Below are positions 37,323 to 46,448 of a stretch of DNA of 64,000 bases, one piece after another (the stretch's first letter is position 1; the number at the start of each line of letters is the position of its first letter). This stretch comes from Spinactinospora alkalitolerans. GTDB taxonomy: Bacteria; Actinomycetota; Actinomycetes; Streptosporangiales; Streptosporangiaceae. Location: positions 2,046,001-2,110,000 of the forward strand of contig NZ_JACCCC010000001.1 in the NCBI RefSeq assembly GCF_013408795.1, given 5' to 3'. The notes below the pieces were generated by a model that did no database searches, had not been told where the DNA came from, and saw only the letters and a program-made list of their open reading frames with translations. The translations under genes were made by a program, and so were the position numbers.

Positions 37323-38647
37323 GACCCGATGGGGAACCCGGCCCCGAGGCGCGGCCGGGCCACGGGGCCGAGCCCGCCGGCCCGGCCGCACCGGCGCCCG
37401 GCGAGGTCCCTCCCACGCCGCCCGGCGACACCGGCACCTGGCGGCGGCTGAGCGCGCCGCCGGTCGAGCCTGCGGCGGCGCAGGGCTCGGTCTCGGGCCG
37501 CGTCACCCACCTGAGTGACAACATCAGCCTGCGGATGCGCTTCACCCTGATCTACGGGATGCTGTTCTTCGCCGCGGGCTCCCTGCTGGTGCTGCTCAAC
37601 TACGTGATCGTCGCCGGCATCCTGGACAGCCTGGATTTCACCGTCGCCGGGGCCTACGACCTCGACCCGGTGATCGTCGAGGAGGCCAAGAACAGCTTCA
37701 TCGAGAGCGTGCTCGGCCAGATCTCCCGGTTCTCCATCCTCGCCCTCGTCATCGTCGGCTTCCTCGCCCTGGCGCTGGGCTACGCCGTGGCCGGGCGGGC
37801 GCTGTCGCCGCTGCACAAGATCACCCGCACCGCCCGGCGGCTGTCGGAGCGCTCCCTGCACGAGCGCATCGCGCTGAGCGGTCCCGACGACGAGATCCGG
37901 GAGCTCGCCGACACCTTCGACGCCATGCTGGAGCGCCTCGACCGGGCCTTCGACGGCCAGCGGCGCTTCGTCGCCAACGCCTCCCACGAACTGCGCACCC
38001 CGCTGGCCATCAACCGCACGCTGCTGGAGGTGGCCCTGGCCGATCCCGAGGCCACGCCCGACCTCAAGACCATCGGGCGCACGCTGCTGGAGACCAACTC
38101 CCGGCACGAGCGCCTCATCGACGGCCTGCTCTTCCTGGCCAGGAGCGACCGCGAACTCGACGTGCGCACCCTGGTCGACCTGGGCGAGGTCTCCAGCACG
38201 GTGCTCAGCCAGCTCGCCGCCAGGATCGAGGAGTCCGGGCTGACCGTCCGCTCCGACCTGCGCGGCGCCCCGGTCACCGGCGACCCGGTGCTGCTGGAGC
38301 GGCTCGTGGCCAACCTGGTCGAGAACGCGCTGCGCTACAACGTCGCCGACGGCGAGATCACGGTGCGCTCCGGCATCAACGAGGGCGCGCCGGCCGTCCA
38401 GGTCGAGAACTCCGGCCCGGTGATCCCCGCCTACGAGATCGAAGGGCTGTTCGAGCCCTTCCGGCGGAGCGCCGGCGACCGGGTGCGCTCCAAGAACAGC
38501 GCCGGTCTGGGGCTGTCCATCGTGCGCTCCGTGGTGCGCGCGCACGGCGGCACCGTCGTCGCGTGGCCGCGGGCCGGGGGAGGGCTCGTCGTGACGGTGC
38601 GGTTCCCGACCGGCCACCGCCGCCCCGAGGGCGACGGCGCCTCCTGA
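37319..38647 (+). CDS. cutS: Sensor histidine kinase CutS-like
   Basis: A 442-residue membrane kinase partner of CutR. The first transmembrane helix is ~80-102 ('LIYGMLFFAAGSLLVLLNYVIV') and the second ~140-162. A HAMP linker, HisKA domain ('RRFVANASHELRTPLA', phospho-His ~223) and HATPase_c domain ('LVANLVENALRYN', 'NSAGLGLSIVRSVV') follow. The start is uncertain: TTG 37319 overlaps the cutR stop as TTGA and would add a 72-residue Pro-rich cytoplasmic tail. The next in-frame ATG (~37536) would start right before helix 1 and is less likely because it leaves 200 bp of open frame unused. Confidence 0.85.
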   Translation: MRPDGEPGPEARPGHGAEPAGPAAPAPGEVPPTPPGDTGTWRRLSAPPVEPAAAQGSVSGRVTHLSDNISLRMRFTLIYGMLFFAAGSLLVLLNYVIVAGILDSLDFTVAGAYDLDPVIVEEAKNSFIESVLGQISRFSILALVIVGFLALALGYAVAGRALSPLHKITRTARRLSERSLHERIALSGPDDEIRELADTFDAMLERLDRAFDGQRRFVANASHELRTPLAINRTLLEVALADPEATPDLKTIGRTLLETNSRHERLIDGLLFLARSDRELDVRTLVDLGEVSSTVLSQLAARIEESGLTVRSDLRGAPVTGDPVLLERLVANLVENALRYNVADGEITVRSGINEGAPAVQVENSGPVIPAYEIEGLFEPFRRSAGDRVRSKNSAGLGLSIVRSVVRAHGGTVVAWPRAGGGLVVTVRFPTGHRRPEGDGAS

Positions 38648-39281
38648 CCGATGCCCGACGATCGCGTTCGCACAGGGGGGGCGGCCGCCGCAGTACGCGT
38701 AGCGCCGGCGGCACGGCAGGGCCGAGCCCGGGAGATCCCGTCCCACCCCGCGAACGCGGCGGCCGAAGTCCGATGAGGCCCCGCGGGCCCGCGCGCTCCG
38801 GTCCGCTCGCCCCGCGCGCAGCCGATCGTGTCGTCGCGGTATCGGCTGCGCACGGCGACACTCCCGTGATATCCATACGTGTCCGATGACACGGCCGTCC
38901 AGGGTCCGAACCGGTCTCCGGTGTAGGTATGCTCACCCGGGCGTGAACACGGCGGGAACACTTCCCGGTGTGAACGTGTCTGTTCTGACCTCGTCACTTG
39001 GCGTGGGGGCCCGCGTTCCACGCCGGTGCGAGGAAAGACGGAGGAACAGGTCGGAAACCTTCGGGCGTTGGGTAGCACATGAGGACGAACCGATTCGCGG
39101 TGCCTGAGGTGGCCGCGTTCGGCCACTCGATGCTGCCATCTGGTGCGACCGCGCACCCGGGAGGGGTCACAGTCCGCTTACGCCACGGGAATTTTCCGGC
39201 CGATCCGGGCACAAGATGGGTCTCTTGAGCGTTACACCCGCGCGACGAGGCACATAGAACGAGGGGGATGGAGTAAGAAAG
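38648..39281. other. Intergenic region upstream of the DUF4193 gene
   Basis: About 630 bp with no supported gene. A 49-codon frame at 39078-39227 begins MRTNRFAVPEV but uses many codons rare here (TTA, AGA, ACA, TCT) and has no ribosome binding site, so it was not called. The segment 38960-39270 is less GC-rich than average and is probably the promoter region of the strongly translated DUF4193 gene. Confidence 0.35.
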
Positions 39282-39581
39282 ATGGCCACCGACTACGACA
39301 GCCCGCGCAAGACCGATGAGGACCTGAACGAGGACAGCCTTCAGGAGCTGCAGGCACGTCGGGTGGACAAGGGCACCAGCACCATCGACGTCGACCCCGA
39401 CGAGGTCGCCGAGGGGATGGAGCTGCCGGGTGCGGACCTGTCCGGCGAGGAGCTCGCCGTGCGGGTGCTGCCGCGCCAGGCCGATGAGTTCACCTGCTCC
39501 CGCTGCTTCCTGGTGCATCACCGCAGCCAGCTCGCCGAGCAGCGGAACGGCCGGCTCGTGTGCAAGGAGTGCGCCGCCTGA
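39282..39581 (+). CDS. DUF4193 family protein
   Basis: A 99-residue acidic cytoplasmic protein with the DUF4193 pattern. The N-terminus reads 'ATDYDSPRKTDEDLNEDSLQELQARR', an acidic middle follows, and the C-terminus carries CSRC (~72-75) and CKEC (~94-97), a likely four-Cys zinc ribbon. It is highly conserved in actinobacteria with no established function. The ATG at 39282 has GGAGTAAGAA upstream. A strong terminator makes it a single-gene transcript. Confidence 0.92.
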   Translation: MATDYDSPRKTDEDLNEDSLQELQARRVDKGTSTIDVDPDEVAEGMELPGADLSGEELAVRVLPRQADEFTCSRCFLVHHRSQLAEQRNGRLVCKECAA

Positions 39582-39631
39582 GCAGGGCGGTCTCCCTCTC
39601 CGCTGCCTCGACGGTCGAAGAACAGTGGCGT

Positions 39632-39672
39632 GCGATGCGTCCCCGGAAGTCGCCGGGGACGCATCGCTTTTT
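39632..39672 (+). terminator. Intrinsic terminator after the DUF4193 gene
   Basis: A perfect 15-bp stem GCGATGCGTCCCCGG / CCGGGGACGCATCGC with loop AAGTCG, then TTTTT. Confidence 0.93.
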
Positions 39673-39742
39673 CGCGCCCCGGGGCATTTCACGGGCGCCG
39701 TCTGCGTTGACGAGGCAGGGAGCCTACGGATTCGGCGAAGGG

Positions 39743-40645
39743 ATGGGACCTGTGTCCGGTAGCACACCAGGCATCGACGGCCACGACGAGCGGGGGCGCG
39801 CCGGCACCGCCGATCTGGTGCCCGTCGGCGACAGCGAGGTGGGCGACCTCGTCCAGCGGCTCGTGGCCGATGACGGGACCGACAAGGAGCGGCGGGTCCG
39901 CCTCCTGGGCCGGCTGTCCAAGGCGCTGGCCGGCAGCGCCCGCGCGGCGGGGACCAAGGGCGTGGCCGGCGGCAGGTGGCTCACCGACCTGTTCGCCAAC
40001 GAGATCGCGCCGAGGGTCCCGGTGCGCGACCGGGAGACCCTGGTCGCCCACCACGGCGGGCTCGAAGGCGAGGAGCTCGCCGACGCGCTGGTGCGCAACG
40101 CCACCAACGCCACGACCGCGGTCGGCGCCGCGGGCGGGGCGCTGGCGGCCGTGCAGTTCACCGCGCCACCGCTGCTGCTCACCGCCCCGGCCCAGATCGT
40201 GGCCGAGACCGTCGTGGTCGCCGCGATCGAGGTCAAGCTCATCGGGGAGCTGCACGAGGTCTACGGGGTTCCGGCCCGGGGCGGCCCGCTGCAGCGCACC
40301 TCCGGCTACCTGGTCTCCTGGGCCAAGAAGCGCGGGATCGACCCCCTGCAGGCCGCCGAGTCCGTCACCGTCGCGCTGGGCGCGGCCGCCAAGACGGCCC
40401 TGCGCAACCGGCTGATGCGGCTGCTGGGCCGCCACCTCACCACGCTGGGCCCCTACCTGACCGGAGCCGTGGCCGGCGGCGCGCTCAACCGGGCCGGTAC
40501 CCGCACCCTGGCCAGATCGGTGCGCGCCGATCTGCGCTCCACCGCCCTGCCGGGAGGCTCCACTGCCGACGCCGCCGGCGCTGTCGGCGGCTCCCCCGCG
40601 GGGGGCGGCCGCGCCCTGCCCGAGGGCGGCGAGCGGCGCCGCTGA
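39743..40645 (+). CDS. Conserved hypothetical protein with hydrophobic core region
   Basis: A 300-residue protein. Residues ~30-120 are charged and helical. Residues ~120-170 are hydrophobic ('TTAVGAAGGALAAVQFTAPPLLLTAPAQIVAETVVVAAIEVKLIGELHEVYG'). A basic helical part includes 'LVSWAKKRGIDPLQ', then a second hydrophobic stretch (~240-255) and a Gly-rich tail. I recall the plan from actinobacterial hypothetical proteins but know no function. ATG 39743 follows GAAGGG closely; GTG 39752 (VSGSTPG) is an alternative with GGGA at better spacing. Convergent with the DUF4235 gene. Confidence 0.75.
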   Translation: MGPVSGSTPGIDGHDERGRAGTADLVPVGDSEVGDLVQRLVADDGTDKERRVRLLGRLSKALAGSARAAGTKGVAGGRWLTDLFANEIAPRVPVRDRETLVAHHGGLEGEELADALVRNATNATTAVGAAGGALAAVQFTAPPLLLTAPAQIVAETVVVAAIEVKLIGELHEVYGVPARGGPLQRTSGYLVSWAKKRGIDPLQAAESVTVALGAAAKTALRNRLMRLLGRHLTTLGPYLTGAVAGGALNRAGTRTLARSVRADLRSTALPGGSTADAAGAVGGSPAGGGRALPEGGERRR

Positions 40646-40737
40646 CGCCGGCCGGCGCGGACCCTCTCGGCGCGGGAAGGCGGGCGCCGGGCATCCGGTG
40701 CCCCTCCCCCCGCTCGCGCACGCCGCCGGCCCGCGCG

Positions 40738-41022
40738 TCAGACCGGCAGGTCCTCGATCTCCCTGTGCTGCCCGGGGGCGAGCCGCTTGTGCACGGCCCG
40801 CATGGAGAGCACGCGGGCGACCTCCATGCCGACACCGGTCACCACGGCCCAGCCCAGGGCCTCGCCCAGACCGATGTCGGGGGACTCGGGGTCGCTCGGC
40901 GGCTCCTTGCCCACCGCCTTGGTCCACGCGAAGGTGAGGAGCTTGCGCGTGGCGTAGGCGGCCGCGAAGGCGGCCGCGCCCCCGACGATCCGGGCGGCGA
41001 GTTCACCGTCCTTGTCTGCCAT
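40738..41022 (-). CDS. DUF4235 family small membrane protein
   Basis: A 94-residue protein matching DUF4235: an N-terminal helix that may insert in the membrane ('LAARIVGGAAAFAAAYATRKLL', ~8-29), the characteristic 'FAWTKAVGKEPP' (~31-42), and a second helix ('ALGWAVVTGVGMEVARVLSMRA', ~55-76). The function is unknown. The ATG at 41022 is the natural start. It is divergent from valS. Confidence 0.85.
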   Translation of the reverse strand: MADKDGELAARIVGGAAAFAAAYATRKLLTFAWTKAVGKEPPSDPESPDIGLGEALGWAVVTGVGMEVARVLSMRAVHKRLAPGQHREIEDLPV

Positions 41023-41276
41023 GTGAACCGATCACTTCCGTTTCCGATTGATCCCGTTGCTGATCCGGTCGTTGGACCCCGTTGGGGCGTGCCGCCCGAA
41101 AACGGTGCCGTCGGAAATACTGTCACGAGCCGCGGCGGCGGCGCAGGCCCGTGCCGCGCCCGCCCGGCGCGTCCGGCACCGCGGGGCGTCGCGGCCGCTC
41201 GGAGCGGGCGGGGGCGCCCCGGCGTCCGCGCGCGCCGCTGCCGCGAAACCGGGAGCGACCAAGGTCGAAACACCAA

Positions 41277-41292
41277 TACCATTGGCCCTATG
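41277..41292 (+). promoter_or_regulatory. Leaderless-type -10 element before valS
   Basis: TACCAT (41277-41282), 7 nt, then ATG at 41290; no ribosome binding site. Confidence 0.5.
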
Positions 41293-43878
41293 ACCAACCG
41301 CTCCCGTTCCTTCCGCGTGCCCGACAAGCCCTCGCTCGACGGCATCGAGGCGAAATGGGTAGACGCGTGGGACGAGTCCGGCGTCTACCACTTCGACCGC
41401 ACCAAGAGCCGCGAGGACGTCTTCTCGATCGACACCCCGCCGCCCACGGTCTCGGGGTCGCTGCACATCGGCCACGTCTTCTCCTACACCCACACCGACA
41501 CGGTCGCGCGCTTCCAGCGCATGCGCGGCAAGTCGGTCTTCTACCCGATGGGCTGGGACGACAACGGCCTGCCCACCGAGCGCCGGGTGCAGAACTACTA
41601 CGGCGTCCGCTGCGACCCGTCGATCGGCTACGACCCGGACTTCGCCCCGCCGGCCAAGCCCGACCCCAAGCGGCAGGTCCCGATCTCGCGGCGCAACTTC
41701 ATCGAGCTGTGCGACCGGCTCACCGTCGAGGACGAGAAGGTCTTCGAGGGCATCTGGCGGCGGCTGGGCCTGAGCGTCGACTGGCGCCACACCTACGCCA
41801 CGATCGACGACGGCTCCCGGGCCGCGGCCCAGCGCGCCTTCCTGCGCAACCTGGCGCGCGGCGAGGCCTACATGGCCGAGGCGCCCACGCTGTGGGACGT
41901 CACCTTCCGCACCGCCGTCGCCCAGGCCGAGCTGGAGGACCGCGAGCGGCCCGGCGCCTACCACGAGATCACCTTCCACCGCGACGGCGGCGAACCGGTC
42001 CGCATCGAGACCACCCGGCCGGAGCTGCTGGCCGCCTGCGTCGCGCTGGTCGCCCACCCCGAGGACGAGCGCTACCAGGACCTGTTCGGCTCCACGGTGC
42101 GCACCCCCGTCTTCGGCGTCGAGGTCCCGGTCAAGGCGCACCGGCTGGCCGACCCGGAGAAGGGCTCCGGCATCGCGATGATCTGCACCTTCGGTGACGT
42201 CACCGACGTCACCTGGTGGCGCGAGCTCCAGTTGCCGACCCGCCCGATCATCGGCTGGGACGGCCGCGTCGTCGCCGAGCCGCCGGCGGACGTCGACTCG
42301 CCCGAGGCCCGCGAGGCCTACGCCGCGCTGGCCGGCGCCACCGTTCACACCGCGCGCGAGCGCATGGTCGCCCTGCTGCGCGACTCCGGCGACCTGATCG
42401 GCGAGCCCAAGCCGATCACGCACCCGGTGAAGTTCTACGAGAAGGGCGACAAGCCCCTGGAGATCGTCACCACCCGCCAGTGGTACATCCGCAACGGCGG
42501 CCGCGACGCCGAGGTCCGCGACGCCCTCATCGGGCGCGGTCGCGACCTCACCTGGTACCCGGCGCACATGCGCACGCGCTACGAGAACTGGGTCGAGGGG
42601 CTCAACGGCGACTGGCTGATCAGCCGCCAGCGCTTCTTCGGCGTGCCGTTCCCCGTCTGGTACCCGCTGGACGCCGACGGCAACCCGCGCTACGACGACC
42701 CGATCCTGCCCGACGAGGCCGCGCTGCCGATCGACCCCAGCTCCGACGTCCCGCCCGGCCACACCGAGGACCGGCGCGGCGAGCCCGACGGCTTCACGGG
42801 CGACCCCGACGTCATGGACACCTGGGCCACCTCCTCGCTGTCGCCGCAGATCGCGGCCGGCTGGGAGCGCGACGAGGACCTGTTCGCCCGGGTCTTCCCG
42901 ATGGACCTGCGCCCGCAGGGTCAGGACATCATCCGCACCTGGCTGTTCTCAACGGTGGTCCGCTCGCACTTCGAGCACGGGTCGCTGCCCTGGTACAACA
43001 CCGCCATCTCCGGCTGGATCCTCGACCCCGACCGCAAGAAGATGTCGAAGTCCAAGGGCAACGTCGTCACGCCGATCGACCTGCTGGAGAAGTACAGCTC
43101 CGACGCCATCCGCTACTGGGCGGCCAGCGGCAGGCTCGGCACCGACACCGCGCTGGACGAGGGGCAGATGAAGGTCGGCCGCCGGCTGTCCATCAAGATC
43201 CTCAACGCCAGCAAGTTCGCGCTGTCGGTGGCCGGGGAGGGGGCCCTGACCGGTTCGGGCGGGGCCGACCCCGCCGCGGTCACCGAGCCGCTGGACCGCG
43301 CCATGCTGGCCGCGCTGGCCGACGTCGTGGAGGACGCCACGGCGGCGTTCGAGGGCTACGACCACACGCGGGCGCTGGAGCGCACCGAGCGCTTCTTCTG
43401 GGAGTTCTGCGACGACTACCTGGAGCTGGTCAAGGCGCGCGCCTACGACGCCGAGTCCACCGCCGGGGCCTCGGCCCGCTCGGCGCTGCTCATCGCGCTG
43501 TCGGCGCTGCACCGGCTGTTCGCGCCGTTCGTGCCGTTCGTCGCCGACGAGGTCTGGTCGTGGTGGCAGGAGGAGTCCGTGCACGCCGCGGCCTGGCCCG
43601 ACGCCGCGGAGTTCCGCACCGCGGCGGGGAACGGCGACCCCGCCGTGCTCACCGCGGCCTCCGAGGTGCTGCGCGCCGTCCGCAAGGCCAAGTCCGAGGC
43701 GAAGCTGTCGATGCGCGCCGAGGTCGAGCGGGTCGTGGTCCGCGGCAAGAACGTCGAGAGCGCGCGGCTGTCCCGGGGCGACATCGCCGCCGCCGGCCGC
43801 GCCGCCGACCTGGACTTCCAGGCCAGCGACGAAGCCGAGCTGCGCGTCGAGGTCACGCTCCCGGAGCCGGCGGAGTAG
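41290..43878 (+). CDS. valS: Valine--tRNA ligase, type 2
   Basis: An 862-residue class I aminoacyl-tRNA synthetase charging tRNA-Val. Signatures are '[21 protein letters not shown]' (HIGH, ~52-72), '[26 protein letters not shown]' (~88-113), the editing (CP1) domain (~190-380), and [10 protein letters not shown] (~580). An anticodon-binding helical domain follows. The '[12 protein letters not shown]' form and the lack of a C-terminal coiled coil place it in the archaeal-like type 2 group, not the common bacterial type 1. Many actinobacteria carry a type 1 gene near folC-ndk, so this could be a second copy. The gene lacks a ribosome binding site. Confidence 0.92.
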   Translation: MTNRSRSFRVPDKPSLDGIEAKWVDAWDESGVYHFDRTKSREDVFSIDTPPPTVSGSLHIGHVFSYTHTDTVARFQRMRGKSVFYPMGWDDNGLPTERRVQNYYGVRCDPSIGYDPDFAPPAKPDPKRQVPISRRNFIELCDRLTVEDEKVFEGIWRRLGLSVDWRHTYATIDDGSRAAAQRAFLRNLARGEAYMAEAPTLWDVTFRTAVAQAELEDRERPGAYHEITFHRDGGEPVRIETTRPELLAACVALVAHPEDERYQDLFGSTVRTPVFGVEVPVKAHRLADPEKGSGIAMICTFGDVTDVTWWRELQLPTRPIIGWDGRVVAEPPADVDSPEAREAYAALAGATVHTARERMVALLRDSGDLIGEPKPITHPVKFYEKGDKPLEIVTTRQWYIRNGGRDAEVRDALIGRGRDLTWYPAHMRTRYENWVEGLNGDWLISRQRFFGVPFPVWYPLDADGNPRYDDPILPDEAALPIDPSSDVPPGHTEDRRGEPDGFTGDPDVMDTWATSSLSPQIAAGWERDEDLFARVFPMDLRPQGQDIIRTWLFSTVVRSHFEHGSLPWYNTAISGWILDPDRKKMSKSKGNVVTPIDLLEKYSSDAIRYWAASGRLGTDTALDEGQMKVGRRLSIKILNASKFALSVAGEGALTGSGGADPAAVTEPLDRAMLAALADVVEDATAAFEGYDHTRALERTERFFWEFCDDYLELVKARAYDAESTAGASARSALLIALSALHRLFAPFVPFVADEVWSWWQEESVHAAAWPDAAEFRTAAGNGDPAVLTAASEVLRAVRKAKSEAKLSMRAEVERVVVRGKNVESARLSRGDIAAAGRAADLDFQASDEAELRVEVTLPEPAE

Positions 43879-43997
43879 GCCGGCCCCGGTCCGCACCGGC
43901 CGGCGGGTGCCCCCGCCACCGCGGGGCGCCCGCCGGAGGGGAGCGGCGGGGCCGCCGCCCCGCCTTCTTCGGCGTCCGGCCGGGCGGCCGCGCGCGG

Positions 43998-44014
43998 TAG
44001 GCTCGCGCAGTGTG
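43998..44014 (+). promoter_or_regulatory. Leaderless-type -10 element before dut
   Basis: TAGGCT (43998-44003), 8 nt, then GTG at 44012; no ribosome binding site. Confidence 0.5.
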
Positions 44015-44503
44015 AGCCGTGAAGCAACCAGCCGCCCCGCCGCCTCGGTGGAGGTGCTGATCCACCGGATCGACCCCGATCTGCCGCCGCCGGAGTACGC
44101 CCTGCCGGGGGACGCAGGCGCCGACCTGGTCACCGCCGAGGACGTCGAGCTGGCGCCGGGAGAACGCGCCACGGTGCGCACCGGCATCGCCGTCGCCCTG
44201 CCCGAGGGTTACGCCGCGTTCGTGCACCCGCGCTCCGGCCTGGCCGCCAGGTGCGGTCTGACCCTCGTCAACGCGCCCGGGACGGTCGACGCCGGGTACC
44301 GTGGCGAAATCAGGGTGACCCTGATCAACACCGACGCCGCGACGCCGGTCCGGCTGGTGCGCGGCGACCGCGTCGCCCAGTTGGTGGTCCAACGGGTGGA
44401 GCGGGCGGTCTTCTCGGAGGTGAGCGCGCTTCCGCCGTCGGCTCGCGGGACGAACGGGTTCGGGTCCACGGGCGGCCACGCGGCGCGGTCGGCGCCGGGA
44501 TGA
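44012..44503 (+). CDS. dut: Deoxyuridine 5'-triphosphate nucleotidohydrolase (dUTPase)
   Basis: A 163-residue trimeric dUTPase that turns dUTP into dUMP and pyrophosphate and keeps uracil out of DNA. All five family motifs are visible: PGDAGADL (~32-39), HPRSGLAAR (~71-79), '[11 protein letters not shown]' (~90-100), 'GDRVAQLVV' (~118-126) and '[10 protein letters not shown]' (~147-156). The GTG at 44012 gives the usual length. It lies 130 bp after valS and before DUF3710, a neighbour that often follows dut in actinobacteria. Confidence 0.95.
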   Translation: MSREATSRPAASVEVLIHRIDPDLPPPEYALPGDAGADLVTAEDVELAPGERATVRTGIAVALPEGYAAFVHPRSGLAARCGLTLVNAPGTVDAGYRGEIRVTLINTDAATPVRLVRGDRVAQLVVQRVERAVFSEVSALPPSARGTNGFGSTGGHAARSAPG

Positions 44504-44598
44504 CGGCGGTGCGCCGATGATGACGAGACTCGACAGACAGTGACGGCGGTCCGGGCCCGGTGCGGCCGGGGACCGGGGAATCGGGAGAGGTGTGAGGC

Positions 44599-45417
44599 GT
44601 GTTCGGACGCCGACGCAAGAAGAGCGGGAAGACCGGTGCGGCCGACGCCGCCGGCACCGACGAGCTCGCCGAGGCCATCGAGCGCCACAGCGCGGTGACG
44701 GAGCCGGCCAAGTCCGATGACCGGTTCCGCGCCCAGGGGCCGTGGGACGTCTCGGAGAACGCCCCCGAGGCCAAGCGGGTCGACCTCGGCAGCCTGCAGG
44801 TCCCGGTGGGGCCCGACATCGAGGTGCAGGTCAACGTCACCAAGCAGCAGAACCGCAACGCGGTCATCGGCGTGACCGTCATCAACGGCAAGACCGCGCT
44901 GCAGGTGCAGCCGTTCGCCGCGCCCAAGACCAGCGGATTGTGGAACGAGGTGCGCGAGGAGATCAGCGCGGAGATCTCGCAGTCGGGCGGCAAGGTCGAG
45001 GACTTCGACGGCACCTTCGGCCCGGAGCTGCGCGCGATCGTGCCGATGCCCGGCAAGACCAACGAGAAGGGCACCCCGCTCGGCCAGCCGGCCCGGTTCA
45101 TCGGGGTCGACGGTCCGCGCTGGTTCCTGCGCGGGGTGATCCGCGGCGAGGGCGCGGTCAAGCCCGACGTCGCCGCCCGCGTGGAGGAGATCTTCCAGAA
45201 CATCGTCGTGATCCGCGGCGACCAGCCGATCCCGCCCCGCGACCTGCTGGAGCTCAAGCTGCCGCCCAACGCCAAGTCGGCGGCCGCCGCGGGCGGGACG
45301 GACCGGGAAGAGGCCCGGCGGGTCGCCGGACCCGAGGAAGCCGCAGAGCCGGCCGAGCCCGGCGACGAATCCGCCGGAGCCGCGGAATCCGCCGAGTCCG
45401 GCGAATCCGAGAAGTGA
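44599..45417 (+). CDS. DUF3710 domain-containing protein
   Basis: A 272-residue protein with a basic N-terminus (MFGRRRKKSGK), then the DUF3710 domain (~45-225; 'RVDLGSLQVPVGPDIEVQVNV', 'SGLWNEVREEISAEI', 'RWFLRGVIRGEGA'). A low-complexity acidic tail rich in Glu, Ser and Ala ends the protein. It is cytoplasmic and its function is not established, though dut linkage suggests nucleotide or DNA metabolism. The GTG at 44599 follows GGAGAGGTGTGAGGC. Confidence 0.87.
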   Translation: MFGRRRKKSGKTGAADAAGTDELAEAIERHSAVTEPAKSDDRFRAQGPWDVSENAPEAKRVDLGSLQVPVGPDIEVQVNVTKQQNRNAVIGVTVINGKTALQVQPFAAPKTSGLWNEVREEISAEISQSGGKVEDFDGTFGPELRAIVPMPGKTNEKGTPLGQPARFIGVDGPRWFLRGVIRGEGAVKPDVAARVEEIFQNIVVIRGDQPIPPRDLLELKLPPNAKSAAAAGGTDREEARRVAGPEEAAEPAEPGDESAGAAESAESGESEK

Positions 45418-45441
45418 CCGGTTGACCCGCGAAAGGACGCC

Positions 45442-46170
45442 ATGACCGCCGACACCTCTCCGGCCGCCCTGCCCGAGGACTGGGAACGCGTCCTCGCCGT
45501 GGTCGCCCACCCCGACGACCTGGAGTTCGGTGCGTCCTCCGCGATCACCCGGTGGAGCGCCCAGGGCAAGCACGTCGCCGAGCTGCTGGTGACCCGGGGC
45601 GAGGCGGGGATCGCCACGCTCGAACCGGAGGAGTGCGCGGCCACGCGGATGAACGAGCAGATCGCCGCTGCCAGGGCGGTCGGCGTGGAGACCGTGGAGT
45701 TCCTCGACTTCCCCGACGGCACCCTGGAGTACGGCCTGGTCCTGCGCCGCGAGCTCGCCCGAGCGATCCGCGAGCACCGGCCCCAGGCGATCATCTCGCT
45801 GAACTTCCGGGAGTCCTTCGGCGGCGACTCCTTCAACCACGCCGACCACCGGGTCCTCGGCCCCGCCCTGCTGGACGCCGTGCGCGACGCCGCCAACCGC
45901 TGGGTCTTCACCGAGCTGGCCGAAGAGGGCCTGGAGCCGTGGCAGGGCGTGGCGCTCGTCGCATTCTCCAACTCGCCGCGGGTCACCCACTACGTGGAGA
46001 TCACCGAGGAGCAGCTCGCAGCGGGTATCGCCTCGCTGGACGCCCACGAGACCTACCTGGCCGCCCTCGAAGGCTTCGACCAGAAGGGGTTCCTGCGCAC
46101 CAACGCCGAGTCCGCGGGCACCCGCTGCGGCGTCGCCCTCGCCACCGTCTTCGAGGTGTTCCGGCCCTAG
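45442..46170 (+). CDS. PIG-L (LmbE-like) deacetylase
   Basis: A 242-residue zinc-dependent deacetylase of the MshB/Mca superfamily. The metal site is AHPDDLEFG (~21-29) with a later 'NHADHRVLG' (His ligand, ~133-141). 'SLNFRESFGGDSF' is a family block. Possible substrates are N-acetylglucosaminyl groups of mycothiol-type compounds or glycopeptide sugars. It does not show the exact MshB or Mca wording, so it is left generic. The ATG at 45442 has GAAAGGA 6 nt upstream, 24 bp after DUF3710, so the two are probably cotranscribed. Confidence 0.9.
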   Translation: MTADTSPAALPEDWERVLAVVAHPDDLEFGASSAITRWSAQGKHVAELLVTRGEAGIATLEPEECAATRMNEQIAAARAVGVETVEFLDFPDGTLEYGLVLRRELARAIREHRPQAIISLNFRESFGGDSFNHADHRVLGPALLDAVRDAANRWVFTELAEEGLEPWQGVALVAFSNSPRVTHYVEITEEQLAAGIASLDAHETYLAALEGFDQKGFLRTNAESAGTRCGVALATVFEVFRP

Positions 46171-46448
46171 TGTGCCGGGTCGCCGGTTCGATGTGTGTTC
46201 GACGGAGGTGGGGCGCTCACCGGGCTCTGAACGCCGCGTTCGCGGGGCGGGGCGGGCTTGCGGGACCCGGATCCGCTGTGCCGCCACCGCTGGCCCGCTG
46301 ACGGCAGCCTTCCAGGTCATGCGGTGGTGCACGGAGGACCGCGACCACAGCTTTCCGATTCCCGTCAGCGATCCAGGCCCGCGAAAGTTGCGTTCGGCCA
46401 CCGACCACCCGACGCGGCTTCTGCAGACTTCGGTGGGGATCGGGTGGC

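Noticed and set aside
39078-39227. A 49-codon frame beginning MRTNRFAVPEV
   Set aside because: Codon use is unlike the chromosome (TTA, AGA, ACA, TCT), no ribosome binding site, and it ends in the promoter region of the DUF4193 gene.
46171-46448. GTTCGA sequences that could suggest a tRNA T-arm
   Set aside because: No acceptor stem, anticodon arm or D-arm can be drawn; the segment is plain intergenic DNA with nothing recognised.
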